From assembly GCA_016720595.1 (NCBI GenBank), contig JADKKI010000019.1, positions 124,001 through 188,000 on the forward strand: a stretch of 64,000 bases of DNA. Direction: 5' to 3'. This stretch comes from Myxococcales bacterium (GTDB taxonomy: Bacteria > Myxococcota_A > Polyangia > Haliangiales > Haliangiaceae). Position 1 is the first letter of the stretch; each line of letters begins with the position of its first letter. The translations under genes were made by a program, and so were the position numbers. Shown here in pieces: positions 45,625 through 54,589 of this stretch. The notes below the pieces were generated by a model, which ran no database searches, was not told the DNA's origin, and saw only the letters and a list, made by a program, of their open reading frames with translations.

Positions 45625-46449
45625 CTACTGGATGATCGGCGCGTCGGTGGCGACGGCCGCGCCGAACCAGCGCACGCTGCCAGACGAGAGATCGGTGCTC
45701 GCACCGGTCAGCGGATCGATCTGGATCATCTTGCCGTCGTTCGCACTCGGGCCACCGTCGACGAAGCCATAGATCTTGCCAGCCCAGAAGCCGAGCCCGA
45801 ACACGTCGTCGTGCATCGTGGCGTACGGCATCGGCGTGGCCTTCCAGCCGTTCGCGGGATCGATCTTCGCGAGGTAGTCCGTGGGATCCGTGCCGACGTC
45901 CACCGTGGCGTAGATGCCGAAGCCGCGCACGCCGATCAGATCGCCACTCGAGACGATCTTCTTGGTGCCGGCCATGCCGTAGCTGCCGATCTTGGTGGCG
46001 GTGCCGGTCGAGGGATCGATCTGGAACACGTCGCCCATGCTGTTCGCGGACACCAGGATGTCGGCCGTGGAGTTCGCGGGATCGGGGACGTAGGACAGGC
46101 TGGTGAACCCCTGCGCCGACTGCGACAGATCCTTCACGAGCGTTGCCGCACCTGTCGCAGGGTCGATCGAGTACAGCTTGTCGAGCGTGATGCCGACCAT
46201 GTGATCGTCCTTGTCGATCGCCAGGTCGGTCATGCTCTGGGTGCCGATGCCGGCCATCGGGCCGATCGGAACCGCTGCAAACGTTTGAGCATTCATGCGG
46301 TAGAGGGTGCCGCCGCTGTGGGCGTAGACCCGCGACATGTCGACCACCGGAGGTGCATCGCCGACCATGCCCGGGGCATCGATCGTCTCCTCACCACGGC
46401 CTGCCGGCCCGCACGCCGCCAGTACTGAAGCGGCCAACAAGATCCTCAT
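45625..46449 (-). CDS. Lipoprotein with beta-propeller-like repeats
   Basis: A 274-residue lipoprotein (LLAASVLAACGP, Cys 13). The mature part contains repeated DPxTGxxT units (SIDPATGAATLV, QIDPSTGTATKIG, QIDPLTGASTDL), characteristic of a beta-propeller. Function unknown; surface location likely. ATG 46449 is 8 bases after TACAGT. It is divergent from the WD40 kinase. Confidence 0.7.
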   Translation of the reverse strand: MRILLAASVLAACGPAGRGEETIDAPGMVGDAPPVVDMSRVYAHSGGTLYRMNAQTFAAVPIGPMAGIGTQSMTDLAIDKDDHMVGITLDKLYSIDPATGAATLVKDLSQSAQGFTSLSYVPDPANSTADILVSANSMGDVFQIDPSTGTATKIGSYGMAGTKKIVSSGDLIGVRGFGIYATVDVGTDPTDYLAKIDPANGWKATPMPYATMHDDVFGLGFWAGKIYGFVDGGPSANDGKMIQIDPLTGASTDLSSGSVRWFGAAVATDAPIIQ

Positions 46450-46457
46450 GGGCGCGG

Positions 46458-46463
46458 ACTGTA
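46458..46463 (-). promoter_or_regulatory. -10 box TACAGT
   Basis: Reading leftward, TACAGT, 8 bases, ATG 46449. Confidence 0.5.
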
Positions 46464-46574
46464 CCCACCGTGTGTGGCAGAAACATCCGAAATCGATCGC
46501 GACCTCGTCAACCGGGGTGCGAAGATGGGAATCTCGTTGTGGCGTGGCAGGTTGAGCCACGGCCCCAGGGTCAG

Positions 46575-49500
46575 ATGCCCCCTCCTCCCCCGGTCCCGGA
46601 TCGCACCGAGACGCTCGCTCCCCGCGAGACGTCCTCGCGGAGCGCGCCTCCGGTGCAGCCCGCGCAGCCGCCCACCCAGGCCGTGGTCGATGATCCCGAG
46701 CGCTACGAGCAGGTCGCGGAGCACGCGCGTGGCGGGCTCGGTCGTGTGGTGCGCGCGGTGGACAAGCGCCTCGGCCGCACCGTCGCGGTGAAGGAGCTGC
46801 TGCGGCGCAACGATTCGAACGAAGCGCGGTTCATGCGCGAGGCGCTGATCACGGCGCGCCTCGAGCACCCAGGCATCGTGCCCGTGCACGAGGCCGGTCG
46901 CTGGCCGAACGGCGATCCGTACTACGTGATGAAGCTCGTCGAGGGAAAGACCCTCAAGGAGCAGATCTCCAGCTGCACCTCGCTCCGCGAGCGGCTCGCG
47001 CTGTTGCCGCACGTGATCGCCGTCGCCGACGCCGTGGGTTACGCGCACTCCGAGGGCGTGATCCATCGCGATCTCAAGCCCTCGAACATCATGGTCGGAT
47101 CGTTCGGCGAGACCATCGTCGTCGACTGGGGGCTCGCGCGCGATCGCAAGACGGACCTGCCCGAGCCCGAGGCTGGCGAGTACGTGCCCTCGTCGGGCTC
47201 CGGCCCGTGCTCGACGGTCTCCGGCAAGGTCGTCGGCACGCCCGCGTACATGTCTCCCGAGCAGGCGCGCGGCGAGCTGGTCGACGAGCGCGCGGATGTC
47301 TACGCGATCGGTGCCGTGCTCTACGAGCTGCTCGCCGGCTCACCGCCGCACGCCGACACCACGCCGCAGGCCACGCTCGATCGCGTGCTCGCCGGTCCGC
47401 CCACGCCGCTCGCCGCCGCGGTGCCCGCCGTCCCCGGGGAGCTCGGCACCATCGTCGCCAAGGCGATGGCGCGCAACCCGTGCGATCGGTACGCCACCGC
47501 CACCGCGCTCGCCGAGGATCTCCGTCGCTACCAGACCGGCAAGCTGGTCAGCGCGCACACGTACTCGTCGTGGGCCTTGCTTCGCAAGAAGCTGTCGCAG
47601 CACCGCGGCGTGGTGACGATCGCCGTCGCCAGCGCGATCGCGCTCGGTGCGGTGGGCGTGGAATCGTTCCGCCGCGTGGTCCACGAGCGCAACATCGCGC
47701 GCAGCGAGCGGGTGCGCACCGAGGATGCGCTGAACCAGGCCGAGAAGCGGAAGCGCGAGCTCGTGCAGCTGCAGGCGGTGACCGCGCTCCGCAAGGATCC
47801 CACCGCGACCCTCGCCTGGCTCAAGACCTATGCGATCGCCGACGACGATCGCGCCCACGTGCTCGACGTGATCGACGAGGCCCTCTCCCTCGGGGTGGCG
47901 CGCCACGTGTTCCGCCCGGGGGACTGGGTGCTCGACGCCGCGTTCACACCCGATGGCCTCACGCTCGTCGTCGCCGTGCGCGATGGCAAGATCCGCGCGT
48001 ACGACCTCCAGACCGGCCAGGTCCGCGTGCTCGGCACCACGCCGTCGTCGCCCGAGGTCCTCGAGCTCACCGCGGACGGCCACACCGTGATCACCGGCGG
48101 CACGCTCGGCGAGGTGATGAGCTGGCCGATCTCCGGTGGAGGTACGCCGCGCACCCTCCTGCCAGGCGGCGGCCGCATGGTCTCGTCGCTGCGGTTCTCG
48201 CCCGATGGCACGCACGTGCTCGTCGATCGCGACAAGGGCCTGTTCGAGGTGGTGCCGCTGACCGGCGGCGAGGTCGCGGCGCTCGGCTCGCGGACCTCCC
48301 TGCGCACGGCGATCGCCTCGGAGGATTGGACGCGCCAGATCGTCGTCACCGGCCCGAACACCGTCGCGGCGTTGACCGGCAGCGGCACGCCGCCGCGCGC
48401 CCTCGGCCAGACCGAGAAGGCGATCGCGCAGATCGCGCTGTCACCGAAGGGCGACCTCGTGGTGATCCACGACGGCCAGACCGTGTGGGCCGTGCCGTTC
48501 GCCGGCGGGCCGCTCAAGAAGCTCGCGCCGTACGACAACAAGCTGCTGTCCGTGCAGTGGTCGCCCGATCGCAAGACCATCGCCCTGTGCGGCCATCGCC
48601 ACGACATCGTCCTCGTCGACCTCGCGACCGGTGCCGTGCGCGAGCTGCGCGGCCACACCGATGCCCTGTACTCCGTGCAGTGGAGCAAGGATGGCCGCCG
48701 CCTGCTCAGCGCGAGCGATGATGGCACCGCGCGCGTGTGGACCGTCTCCGACGGCAACTCCACCATGGTCCTCCGGGGCCACGACGACGATGTCTATCGG
48801 GCGCGGTTCTCGGCCGACGAGCGTCAGGTCGCCACCTCGAGCCTCGACGGCAGCGTGCGCGTGTGGACGCTCGATCAGCCCGGCTCGCGCGTGCTGACCG
48901 AGGGCGACGTGATCGAGAACATGGCCGTCGAGGGCGAGCAGGCCCAGATCAAGACCTCCACCGGCGTGGCGCGGTGGAACCTGACCACCGGCCAGCGCAC
49001 GCCGCTGTTCTCGTGGGCGGGCGAGCTGCACAACCTCGGCCTCGCGGCGCCCTCCACCGATGGCGAGCTCCTGATGGTGCCGAACGCCGACTATTCGATG
49101 GAGGTCCGCCATCGCACCGGCGCACCGGTCAAGCTCTCGGGCCACAAGGGCATGATCAGCCGCGCGGAGTTCTCGCGCGACGACAAGTACCTCTACACCT
49201 CCTCGTACGATGGCTCGCTCCGGCGCTGGGACACCACCACGGGCGCGGGCACCACCCTGATCGACGGCACGAGCCCGGTGCGCGGCTTCGCCCTCTCCGC
49301 CGATGGCCGGGTGGCCGCGCAGATCGGCGACGAGGCCGAGATGATCTATCCCGACGGCACGATCAAGACCCTCGGCAAGGGCGGCAAGTGGTGCGTGGCC
49401 TACGCGGAGTTCGAGCCCGTGCACAACCGCCTGATCATGTATCGCTGCGACACCACCCTCGCGCTCCTCGATGGCGACCACGTGATCGAGCTGCCGAACG

Positions 49501-49952
49501 GCTATCGCGTCTCGCGTACGGCGATCTCCCCGGACGGCAAGCGGATCGCGGGCGCGGTGGGCGATCGCACGATCAAGGTGTGGGACGCCACCACGGGCGC
49601 GGTGCTCTCCACCCTCAAGGGCCACACCGATCTCGTGATGGACGTGGCGTTCTCGCCCGATGGCACCCGGCTCGCTTCCGCCAGCTACGACAAGACCATC
49701 CGGATCTGGGAGCTCGCCTCGCAGCGCCACCGCATCCTCCGCGGCCATGCCGGCGCGGTCGATCAGGTGGAGTGGCGGGACGTCGACCACCTGGTCACCG
49801 GCTCGCGCGACGGCACCCTCCGGGTCTGGGACGTCCCCTCGATGGAGATCCCCTCCGCCGCCGAGCTGACGGCGCGCCTCCTGGCGGCCACGAGCGCGAA
49901 CATCGATCTCGACCGCCCGACCACGCTGGATGGCTCCGGCGGCTCGTCCTGA
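46575..49952 (+). CDS. Membrane Ser/Thr protein kinase with WD40 propellers
   Basis: A 1125-residue kinase. A Pro-rich N-terminus leads to the kinase domain (about 45-315) with GGLGRVV, Lys 73 (VAVKEL), HRDLKPSN (H164, D166), DWG replacing DFG, and GTPAYMSPEQARGE; it should be active. One membrane helix lies at about 345-365, followed by a short coiled coil. From about 430 to 1110 WD40-like repeats (FTPDG, GHTDALYSVQWSKDG, GHTDLVMDVAFSPDGTRLA, RGHAGAVDQVEW) probably form two seven-bladed propellers sensing or docking outside the membrane. ATG 46575 is chosen; an upstream in-frame extension overlaps the divergent gene. Confidence 0.9.
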   Translation: MPPPPPVPDRTETLAPRETSSRSAPPVQPAQPPTQAVVDDPERYEQVAEHARGGLGRVVRAVDKRLGRTVAVKELLRRNDSNEARFMREALITARLEHPGIVPVHEAGRWPNGDPYYVMKLVEGKTLKEQISSCTSLRERLALLPHVIAVADAVGYAHSEGVIHRDLKPSNIMVGSFGETIVVDWGLARDRKTDLPEPEAGEYVPSSGSGPCSTVSGKVVGTPAYMSPEQARGELVDERADVYAIGAVLYELLAGSPPHADTTPQATLDRVLAGPPTPLAAAVPAVPGELGTIVAKAMARNPCDRYATATALAEDLRRYQTGKLVSAHTYSSWALLRKKLSQHRGVVTIAVASAIALGAVGVESFRRVVHERNIARSERVRTEDALNQAEKRKRELVQLQAVTALRKDPTATLAWLKTYAIADDDRAHVLDVIDEALSLGVARHVFRPGDWVLDAAFTPDGLTLVVAVRDGKIRAYDLQTGQVRVLGTTPSSPEVLELTADGHTVITGGTLGEVMSWPISGGGTPRTLLPGGGRMVSSLRFSPDGTHVLVDRDKGLFEVVPLTGGEVAALGSRTSLRTAIASEDWTRQIVVTGPNTVAALTGSGTPPRALGQTEKAIAQIALSPKGDLVVIHDGQTVWAVPFAGGPLKKLAPYDNKLLSVQWSPDRKTIALCGHRHDIVLVDLATGAVRELRGHTDALYSVQWSKDGRRLLSASDDGTARVWTVSDGNSTMVLRGHDDDVYRARFSADERQVATSSLDGSVRVWTLDQPGSRVLTEGDVIENMAVEGEQAQIKTSTGVARWNLTTGQRTPLFSWAGELHNLGLAAPSTDGELLMVPNADYSMEVRHRTGAPVKLSGHKGMISRAEFSRDDKYLYTSSYDGSLRRWDTTTGAGTTLIDGTSPVRGFALSADGRVAAQIGDEAEMIYPDGTIKTLGKGGKWCVAYAEFEPVHNRLIMYRCDTTLALLDGDHVIELPNGYRVSRTAISPDGKRIAGAVGDRTIKVWDATTGAVLSTLKGHTDLVMDVAFSPDGTRLASASYDKTIRIWELASQRHRILRGHAGAVDQVEWRDVDHLVTGSRDGTLRVWDVPSMEIPSAAELTARLLAATSANIDLDRPTTLDGSGGSS

Positions 49953-49973
49953 GGCCGGCGCCCGCGTAGACCC

Positions 49974-50002
49974 TTGACACGCCACGGGGTACCGACTTAG
50001 GA
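49974..50002 (+). promoter_or_regulatory. Promoter of tRNA-Val
   Basis: TTGACA (49974-49979), 17-base spacer, TTAGGA (49997-50002), with the tRNA beginning 13 bases later. The -35 is perfect, the -10 weak. Confidence 0.6.
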
Positions 50003-50014
50003 CCGTCCCCGAGC

Positions 50015-50086
50015 GGGCGAATAGCTCAGCGGAAGAGCGTCGCCCTTACAAGGCGGTGGCCGCAGGTTCGAATCCTGCTTCGCCCA
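50015..50086 (+). tRNA. tRNA-Val (anticodon TAC)
   Basis: A full cloverleaf of 72 bases: acceptor GGGCGAA pairs with TTCGCCC, D-arm GCTC/GAGC, anticodon stem TCGCC/GGCGG with loop CTTACAA (anticodon TAC at 50047-50049), and T-arm GCAGG-TTCGAAT-CCTGC. Discriminator A, no encoded CCA. Reads GUA and probably other GUN codons. Confidence 0.95.
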
Positions 50087-50093
50087 CGAGGCC

Positions 50094-50122
50094 TTGACAG
50101 GGCCGCGTGATCCATCTAGAAA
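50094..50122 (+). promoter_or_regulatory. Promoter of tRNA-Asp
   Basis: TTGACA (50094-50099), 17 bases, TAGAAA (50117-50122), the best sigma-70-type promoter in the window. A small stem CCGATC-gcg-GATCGG (50137-50151) sits in the leader. Confidence 0.75.
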
Positions 50123-50180
50123 CACGCCTCCAAGGGCCGATCGCGGATCGGCTCGAGGGCGCTGAAAAACGAACGATTCT

Positions 50181-50254
<74 letters not shown>

Positions 50255-50260
50255 CGACTT

Positions 50261-50305
50261 AACGCAAAGATCCTGAGTGGTAGCCCCACCCAGGATTTTC
50301 GCGTT
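50261..50305 (+). terminator. Hairpin terminator after tRNA-Asp
   Basis: AACGC at 50261-50265 pairs with GCGTT at 50301-50305, and ATCCTGAGTGG (50270-50280) pairs with CCACCCAGGAT (50286-50296) around a 5-base loop, one mismatch; a T-run follows on both levels. Good rho-independent terminator. Confidence 0.75.
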
Positions 50306-50361
50306 TTCGGGCTCGTGCGCCGAGCAGCAGGGCGGGGCATTCTGCCGGTGAGGGACCCGCG

Positions 50362-50661
50362 ATGAGCAACGAGCAAGGGGCCGACGATGATCGGACCGTC
50401 GAGTGCGAAGCGCACGGTACGCGCACGGCAACGATCGTGTGCTGCCATCTGCTCCAAGCGACGGATGTTGTTCTTGGGTTCGTCGAGGACATGGACCCGG
50501 ATGATCCGCTCGCGTGGTGCAACGAGTGCGAGCAGCGACACACGCCTGGGCAACCATGGACGGAAGCCTTCAAGCGGTTCGTAGACCTGAAGGTGGTCTG
50601 CGACGCCTGCTATGCGCGGCTGAAGGAGCTGCACTCCGAGCGGGCGCCAGGCGCCAACTAG
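50362..50661 (+). CDS. Small cysteine-rich (zinc-binding-like) protein
   Basis: A 99-residue soluble protein with four Cys/His clusters: CEAHGT (15-20), CCHLL (27-31), CNECEQRH (53-60) and VCDACYARL (78-86). They suggest two zinc sites. The sequence contains a run typical of small myxobacterial hypothetical proteins. It is the first gene of the accessory patch after tRNA-Asp. Function unknown. Confidence 0.6.
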   Translation: MSNEQGADDDRTVECEAHGTRTATIVCCHLLQATDVVLGFVEDMDPDDPLAWCNECEQRHTPGQPWTEAFKRFVDLKVVCDACYARLKELHSERAPGAN

Positions 50662-50668
50662 CGAGGCC

Positions 50669-50836
50669 ATGAAGGTTCGACTCACGCCAGGTTGGTTGAA
50701 GGCGTACGGCTCCCTCGCCGATCATCCGCTCCCTCTCGTCGACCATCCCTCCAGCTTTCCGCACGTCGCGATCGATCGCGCCGAGTTCGAGGTAGTTTGG
50801 CAGCGTGCACGCGCGCACCTGGCCCGTTCGAAGTGA
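50669..50836 (+). CDS. Possible 55-residue protein
   Basis: An ATG at 50669, 8 bases after the previous stop, opens a 55-residue frame (MKVRLTPGWLKAYGSLADHP at the start, FEVVWQRARAHLARSK at the end). Codon use is ordinary for the region. Its position directly behind the zinc protein suggests a small co-transcribed protein. No homologue recognised. Confidence 0.4.
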   Translation: MKVRLTPGWLKAYGSLADHPLPLVDHPSSFPHVAIDRAEFEVVWQRARAHLARSK

Positions 50837-50912
50837 CTCACTGCGAGGCGGTGCGCGGGCGGGCCGATGAGGCGATCGGCGGCGTAGACTCGAGCGTCAC
50901 GGGAGGTACGCG

Positions 50913-51824
50913 ATGCGCGGCGACGTAGTGTTCCGGATCTACGGATGTCACGAGGGGCGTGAGCAAGACCTCGGCTTTGGCACGTACCGAACCGAGGAAG
51001 AAGCGCACGCGGAGATCGCAAAGCTTCAAGCTCGGGAGATGAACGGTGAGAACTGGGCCGCCCAGTACCACGACCAAGGATTTGTCGTGCGTCGGGTGAT
51101 CGTCGAGACGGACTTCGAGCTGCCCGACCTCCCGAAGCCGCGAGATGCGTATGCGGTGAGGCTCACGAAGCGAGCGAACGCGCCGGGTACTTGGGATTCG
51201 ACGGTCGTCGAGGTCCTCCGCCGGACCGATGCAGCGGGCGGGCTTCAGAAAGTGGGCGAGTACGTTCGAAGCTACGCGATGCTGCACACGTTCGAGCCAT
51301 TTCGGCAGGGCGGTCACCACTACGCGCTGATCTCGCCGAACTACACCCGAACCGCGGTGCTCGATCTCGCCACCGGCACCGTGATCGCGGAAGAGACCGA
51401 AGAGGAGCCGGGTATGGGCTTCTGTCCTGTTGGCTTCTATGTGCCCGACTGGTGGGACGTGCATGACGGGTCGATCATCCCGGGAAGCGAGAGCTGGAGC
51501 GAGGATCGGGAATGGCCATCAGGCGACTCCGGCTTCGTCTGGGGATGCCATTGGGGGGATGACACTTCCTGGAAAGTGCAGCATCTCGACCTGCGCAACA
51601 TCCGAGATGGGATCGTGAAGCGAGACGATCGGTTCGGATACGTCAAGTTGGCGACGCACTCGTGGAGCCCGCCCTGGACCGACCTCGAGCGCGCGACGAA
51701 GACGCGATCGGAGGAGCCCGGCTTCATCCGCGTATCCCGCTACGGTGGTGTATCTCGCGTGGGCTTCGATGTGGAGCTGGAGTTCGATCTGCACACCGGA
51801 GCAGCCCGCGGCAAGACAGACTGA
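50913..51824 (+). CDS. Unrecognised soluble protein
   Basis: A 303-residue soluble protein with no signal peptide, rich in Trp, Asp and His (WDVHDGSIIPGSESWSEDRE, VWGCHWGDDTSWKVQHLDL). A Shine-Dalgarno-like GGGAGG (50901-50906) precedes ATG 50913, and TAGACT at 50885 may be its -10 box, so unlike most neighbours it is leadered. The first 75 residues resemble a small alpha-beta domain; the rest may be a beta-propeller-like domain. Orphan in this accessory patch. Confidence 0.6.
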   Translation: MRGDVVFRIYGCHEGREQDLGFGTYRTEEEAHAEIAKLQAREMNGENWAAQYHDQGFVVRRVIVETDFELPDLPKPRDAYAVRLTKRANAPGTWDSTVVEVLRRTDAAGGLQKVGEYVRSYAMLHTFEPFRQGGHHYALISPNYTRTAVLDLATGTVIAEETEEEPGMGFCPVGFYVPDWWDVHDGSIIPGSESWSEDREWPSGDSGFVWGCHWGDDTSWKVQHLDLRNIRDGIVKRDDRFGYVKLATHSWSPPWTDLERATKTRSEEPGFIRVSRYGGVSRVGFDVELEFDLHTGAARGKTD

Positions 51825-51944
51825 CGTCCACCGGCCTTCGATGCACTGGTTCGAGCTGTGAACGACTGGGACGCAACGCGCGCGCTTTCGCACTCCGGTC
51901 TTGGCCCGCGCCGGGGGTATCCTGGAGGGCGCAGCATCTCGACG

Positions 51945-52282
51945 ATGAGCGACGACCTGGACGACTCCGAACAGCTCGAAGGTGACCGACAGACCGTCGC
52001 GTCACTGATCTCGGCCGGTGATCCCCTCACGAAGGCTCGTCAGGTCGACCACTGGATCTACTTCCCGACGGCCGCTGCGCGCGATCGGTTCCTGGGCGAG
52101 GGCCCCCCGCGCCAGCCCCCGGCGACGGGCCCGGGGGGGGGGCCACCCGCCCTGCCGCCTCCCGGGGAGCCGATGACGTCGACCTCGCGTCCATTCACGC
52201 GGTGGTCATGACGTTGTTCAGGGCTGCGCAGCGACAGGGCGGCGACTACGATGGCTGGGAGTGCCCGGTCGAGGCGGACTGA
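51945..52282 (+). pseudogene. RraB-like gene broken by a frameshift
   Basis: The frame from ATG 51945 gives TVASLISAGDPLTKARQVDHWIYFPTAAARDRFLGE, matching the N-terminus of the RraB (ribonuclease E inhibitor) family. It then turns into Pro/Gly-rich low complexity to a stop at 52211. A second frame at about 52170-52282 gives DDVDLASIHAVVMTLFRAAQ and GGDYDGWECPVEAD, the RraB C-terminus. The switch occurs in a stretch with a 10-base G run (52133-52142). Either the gene is broken or the assembly is wrong there. RraB would normally modulate RNase E mRNA decay. Confidence 0.65.
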
Positions 52283-52467
52283 CCGGACCTCGGCATTTAG
52301 TGGCGGCGGGTCTGTTTGACGCGATGCTCATCGCGTGGCTCCGCGCGCCTTGGTGATCACTGAAGTGGGAACCGTTCGTGTCGGCGAATACCCAGCGCTC
52401 GGTTCCATCGGCCGGCGCCGGCTACCGCCTCTCACGCGGAGATCGACACCGCGCTCCAAGCTGAGCG
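52283..52467. other. Intergenic stretch
   Basis: No gene or clear signal seen other than the box at 52468 for the next gene. Confidence 0.4.
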
Positions 52468-52473
52468 TATTGT
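52468..52473 (+). promoter_or_regulatory. -10 box TATTGT
   Basis: TATTGT, 6 bases, GTG 52480. A TCGACA (52443-52448) 19 bases upstream may be a weak -35. Confidence 0.5.
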
Positions 52474-52479
52474 AGCGAC

Positions 52480-53205
52480 GTGATCGTCGTGAGCTGGAAC
52501 GTCCTCCACCGCATTCACGCGGTGAACTGGAGCGAGCCCGCGATCCGCCAGTGGACCGACGAGCGCACGCGCATCGGCTCGATCGCGGACTTCATCGCGG
52601 CCACCAAGGCCGACGTGATCTGCCTGCAGGAAGTCTCCGGCGATCAGCTCGCGATGCTGCGCGACATCGAGAAAGGCGAGCTGTTCGTCACCAGGTACCC
52701 GCGCGTGCCCACGTTCCGCGAGCCGACCACCGAAGCGATGCGCGATCCCGCCGAATACCTCGTGATCATCGTGCGCGACACCGGTGCGCGACTCGTGCGT
52801 GCCGAGGCGTTCCCGACCGACGCCGGCAAGGGCTTCCAGCGCGTCGAGCTCGCGAACCTGACGACCGTGATCAACGCGCACGTGAGCTATGGCGAGAAGC
52901 GGACCGCCCAGCTCGCGCGGCTCGCCGTCGAAGCGCGACAAGCACCCGGCCTCGCAGTGGTGTGCGGTGACTTCAACGCGGACCGCGCCACGTGCGCGCA
53001 CGACCTCGGCGAGGGCTTCGTCGCTGCGGTGCCGCTCGACGGGCTTCACACGCGCCCACGGCAAGCGCCGAGCGAGAAGTCACAGGACATCGATCACGCC
53101 TTCGTACTCGGTGGGGACGTGCTCGAAGCGTCCGTGCTCGGCGCCGAGGGGCGTTCGGACCACAACCCGGTGCGCGTGACGCTGCGCTTCCCGACCGCGC
53201 CCTGA
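52480..53205 (+). CDS. Endonuclease/exonuclease/phosphatase-family protein
   Basis: A 241-residue cytoplasmic EEP-fold protein. VSWNVLHR (4-11) has the family Asn, DVICLQEVSG (44-53) the catalytic Glu, VVCGDFNADR (about 158-167) the metal-binding DxN pair, and IDHAFVLGG plus GRSDHNPVRV the His/Asp end motifs. It may act on DNA, RNA or phospho-lipids; substrate not known. GTG 52480 follows TATTGT by 6 bases. Confidence 0.85.
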   Translation: MIVVSWNVLHRIHAVNWSEPAIRQWTDERTRIGSIADFIAATKADVICLQEVSGDQLAMLRDIEKGELFVTRYPRVPTFREPTTEAMRDPAEYLVIIVRDTGARLVRAEAFPTDAGKGFQRVELANLTTVINAHVSYGEKRTAQLARLAVEARQAPGLAVVCGDFNADRATCAHDLGEGFVAAVPLDGLHTRPRQAPSEKSQDIDHAFVLGGDVLEASVLGAEGRSDHNPVRVTLRFPTAP

Positions 53206-53279
53206 CGCGCTCACCCACAGGCGCAGTCGTGCAGATGGGTGACTCCAGGGGCTACCCGTTGTGCGGTCCGCTTCCAGGG

Positions 53280-54473
53280 CTAGCCGCGCAGGATGCCCGA
53301 GTGCACGGCGGCCCCCAGAGCCACGATCTCGTCGGGGTTTCCCCCTGTGTGATCGGAGTTGGCCCCGGTCCGGACCGGCCTACCAAAGACGGCAGCCGCG
53401 CGCTCCTGTATGGCCGGCATCCGCGCCATGCCACCGACAAGCAGCACGTGATCGAGATCGGACGGCGTGCAGCGCGCGGCGACCAATGCGGCGAGGCACG
53501 GTGACTCGAGGCGATCGAGCAGCGCCTTACATGCATGCTCGAGCTGGCCGCGATCGAGCTCGCGCTCCAGGTGCAAGGGCCCTTGCTCCACATTCACGAT
53601 GAACGGCATGGTGACGTTGGCCATCGTCGCGCTCGACAGCTGGATCTTTGCGCGCTCGGCGCACGCCTTGAGCTGTTGCTGCAGCCAGACAGGCGTCGGG
53701 ACCGGCCTCGGGTCCTGCCCTGTAACCCGCCGCAGATCCACCCCGTGCTCGGCCATGAAGTCGTCCGCGAGCATGCCGACGATCGCGCGATCGAACGCAT
53801 CCCCGCCGAGCGACGGATCGCTACGCGTCGCCAGCACCTTGGACGCGCCGTGCTCGATCCAGACGATCGACACATCGAGCGTGCCACCTCCCAGGTCGAG
53901 CACCGCGATCCGCTGGTCATGCTGCCGGTGCACACCATACGCGAGCGCCGCCGCGGTCGGCTCGTCCAGGAGCGCCCGCAGTGTGAGCCCCGCGATCGCG
54001 CAGGCATCTGTGATCGCCTGCCGCTGCACGTCGTCAAAGGACGCCGGCACGGCGACCACGGCCTCGACGACGGTGTCGTCCAGGTAGTGCTCGGCGACGC
54101 GCTTGATGTTCGCCAGTAGGTGCGCCGCGATCTCGTTGGGCGAGCGCCGCGCCCCGGCGACGTCGATCCACGCGTCACCGTTCGTGGCGGCAACCACGGC
54201 GTACGGCCACTGCCTGGCGAGCTCTTGCACGTATGGGTCGCTCGCCTTGCGTCCGAGCAACTGCTTCACGCCGAACACGGTGGCGTCGAAGTTGCTGAAC
54301 CACTCCCGCCTGCTGTCGCGGCCAACGGCAACCTCGCCGTCCTCGTTCCACGAGACCAAGGACGGAATCGTCCGGTCGCCGGACTCGGTGTGCATCACGA
54401 TTGCCCGGCTGTCCTCGAGGACGGCGATGCACGACGTCGTAGTGCCTATGTCGATCCCGACGGTACGCCCCAT
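53280..54473 (-). CDS. Hsp70-family ATPase lacking the substrate-binding domain
   Basis: A 397-residue protein containing only the Hsp70 nucleotide-binding domain. VGIDIGTTTSCIAVLED is phosphate loop 1, DLGGGTLDVSI phosphate loop 2, and VLLVGGMARMPAIQE the adenosine loop. The interdomain linker and peptide-binding domain of DnaK are missing. Such NBD-only proteins occur as regulators or as parts of stress-sensor systems; no DnaJ or GrpE is nearby. ATG 54473 is preceded by TATGAT at 9 bases and TTGGTC 17 bases further, a recognisable promoter. Confidence 0.88.
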   Translation of the reverse strand: MGRTVGIDIGTTTSCIAVLEDSRAIVMHTESGDRTIPSLVSWNEDGEVAVGRDSRREWFSNFDATVFGVKQLLGRKASDPYVQELARQWPYAVVAATNGDAWIDVAGARRSPNEIAAHLLANIKRVAEHYLDDTVVEAVVAVPASFDDVQRQAITDACAIAGLTLRALLDEPTAAALAYGVHRQHDQRIAVLDLGGGTLDVSIVWIEHGASKVLATRSDPSLGGDAFDRAIVGMLADDFMAEHGVDLRRVTGQDPRPVPTPVWLQQQLKACAERAKIQLSSATMANVTMPFIVNVEQGPLHLERELDRGQLEHACKALLDRLESPCLAALVAARCTPSDLDHVLLVGGMARMPAIQERAAAVFGRPVRTGANSDHTGGNPDEIVALGAAVHSGILRG

Positions 54474-54482
54474 CTACCGCCG

Positions 54483-54488
54483 ATCATA
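54483..54488 (-). promoter_or_regulatory. -10 box TATGAT
   Basis: Reading leftward, TTGGTC, 17 bases, TATGAT, 9 bases, ATG 54473. Confidence 0.55.
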
Positions 54489-54589
54489 GTTCGCGTCCGT
54501 CGTCCGACCAACTCGGCGAGCGCGATCTTGTCGATGTGCTCGCGCGAATCCGCATTCGCCACCCGTGATGATAGCTTCGCTGCACAGCA

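Noticed and set aside
53206..53279. Possible terminator stem between 53205 and 53280
   Set aside because: Only short, interrupted complementarity was found.
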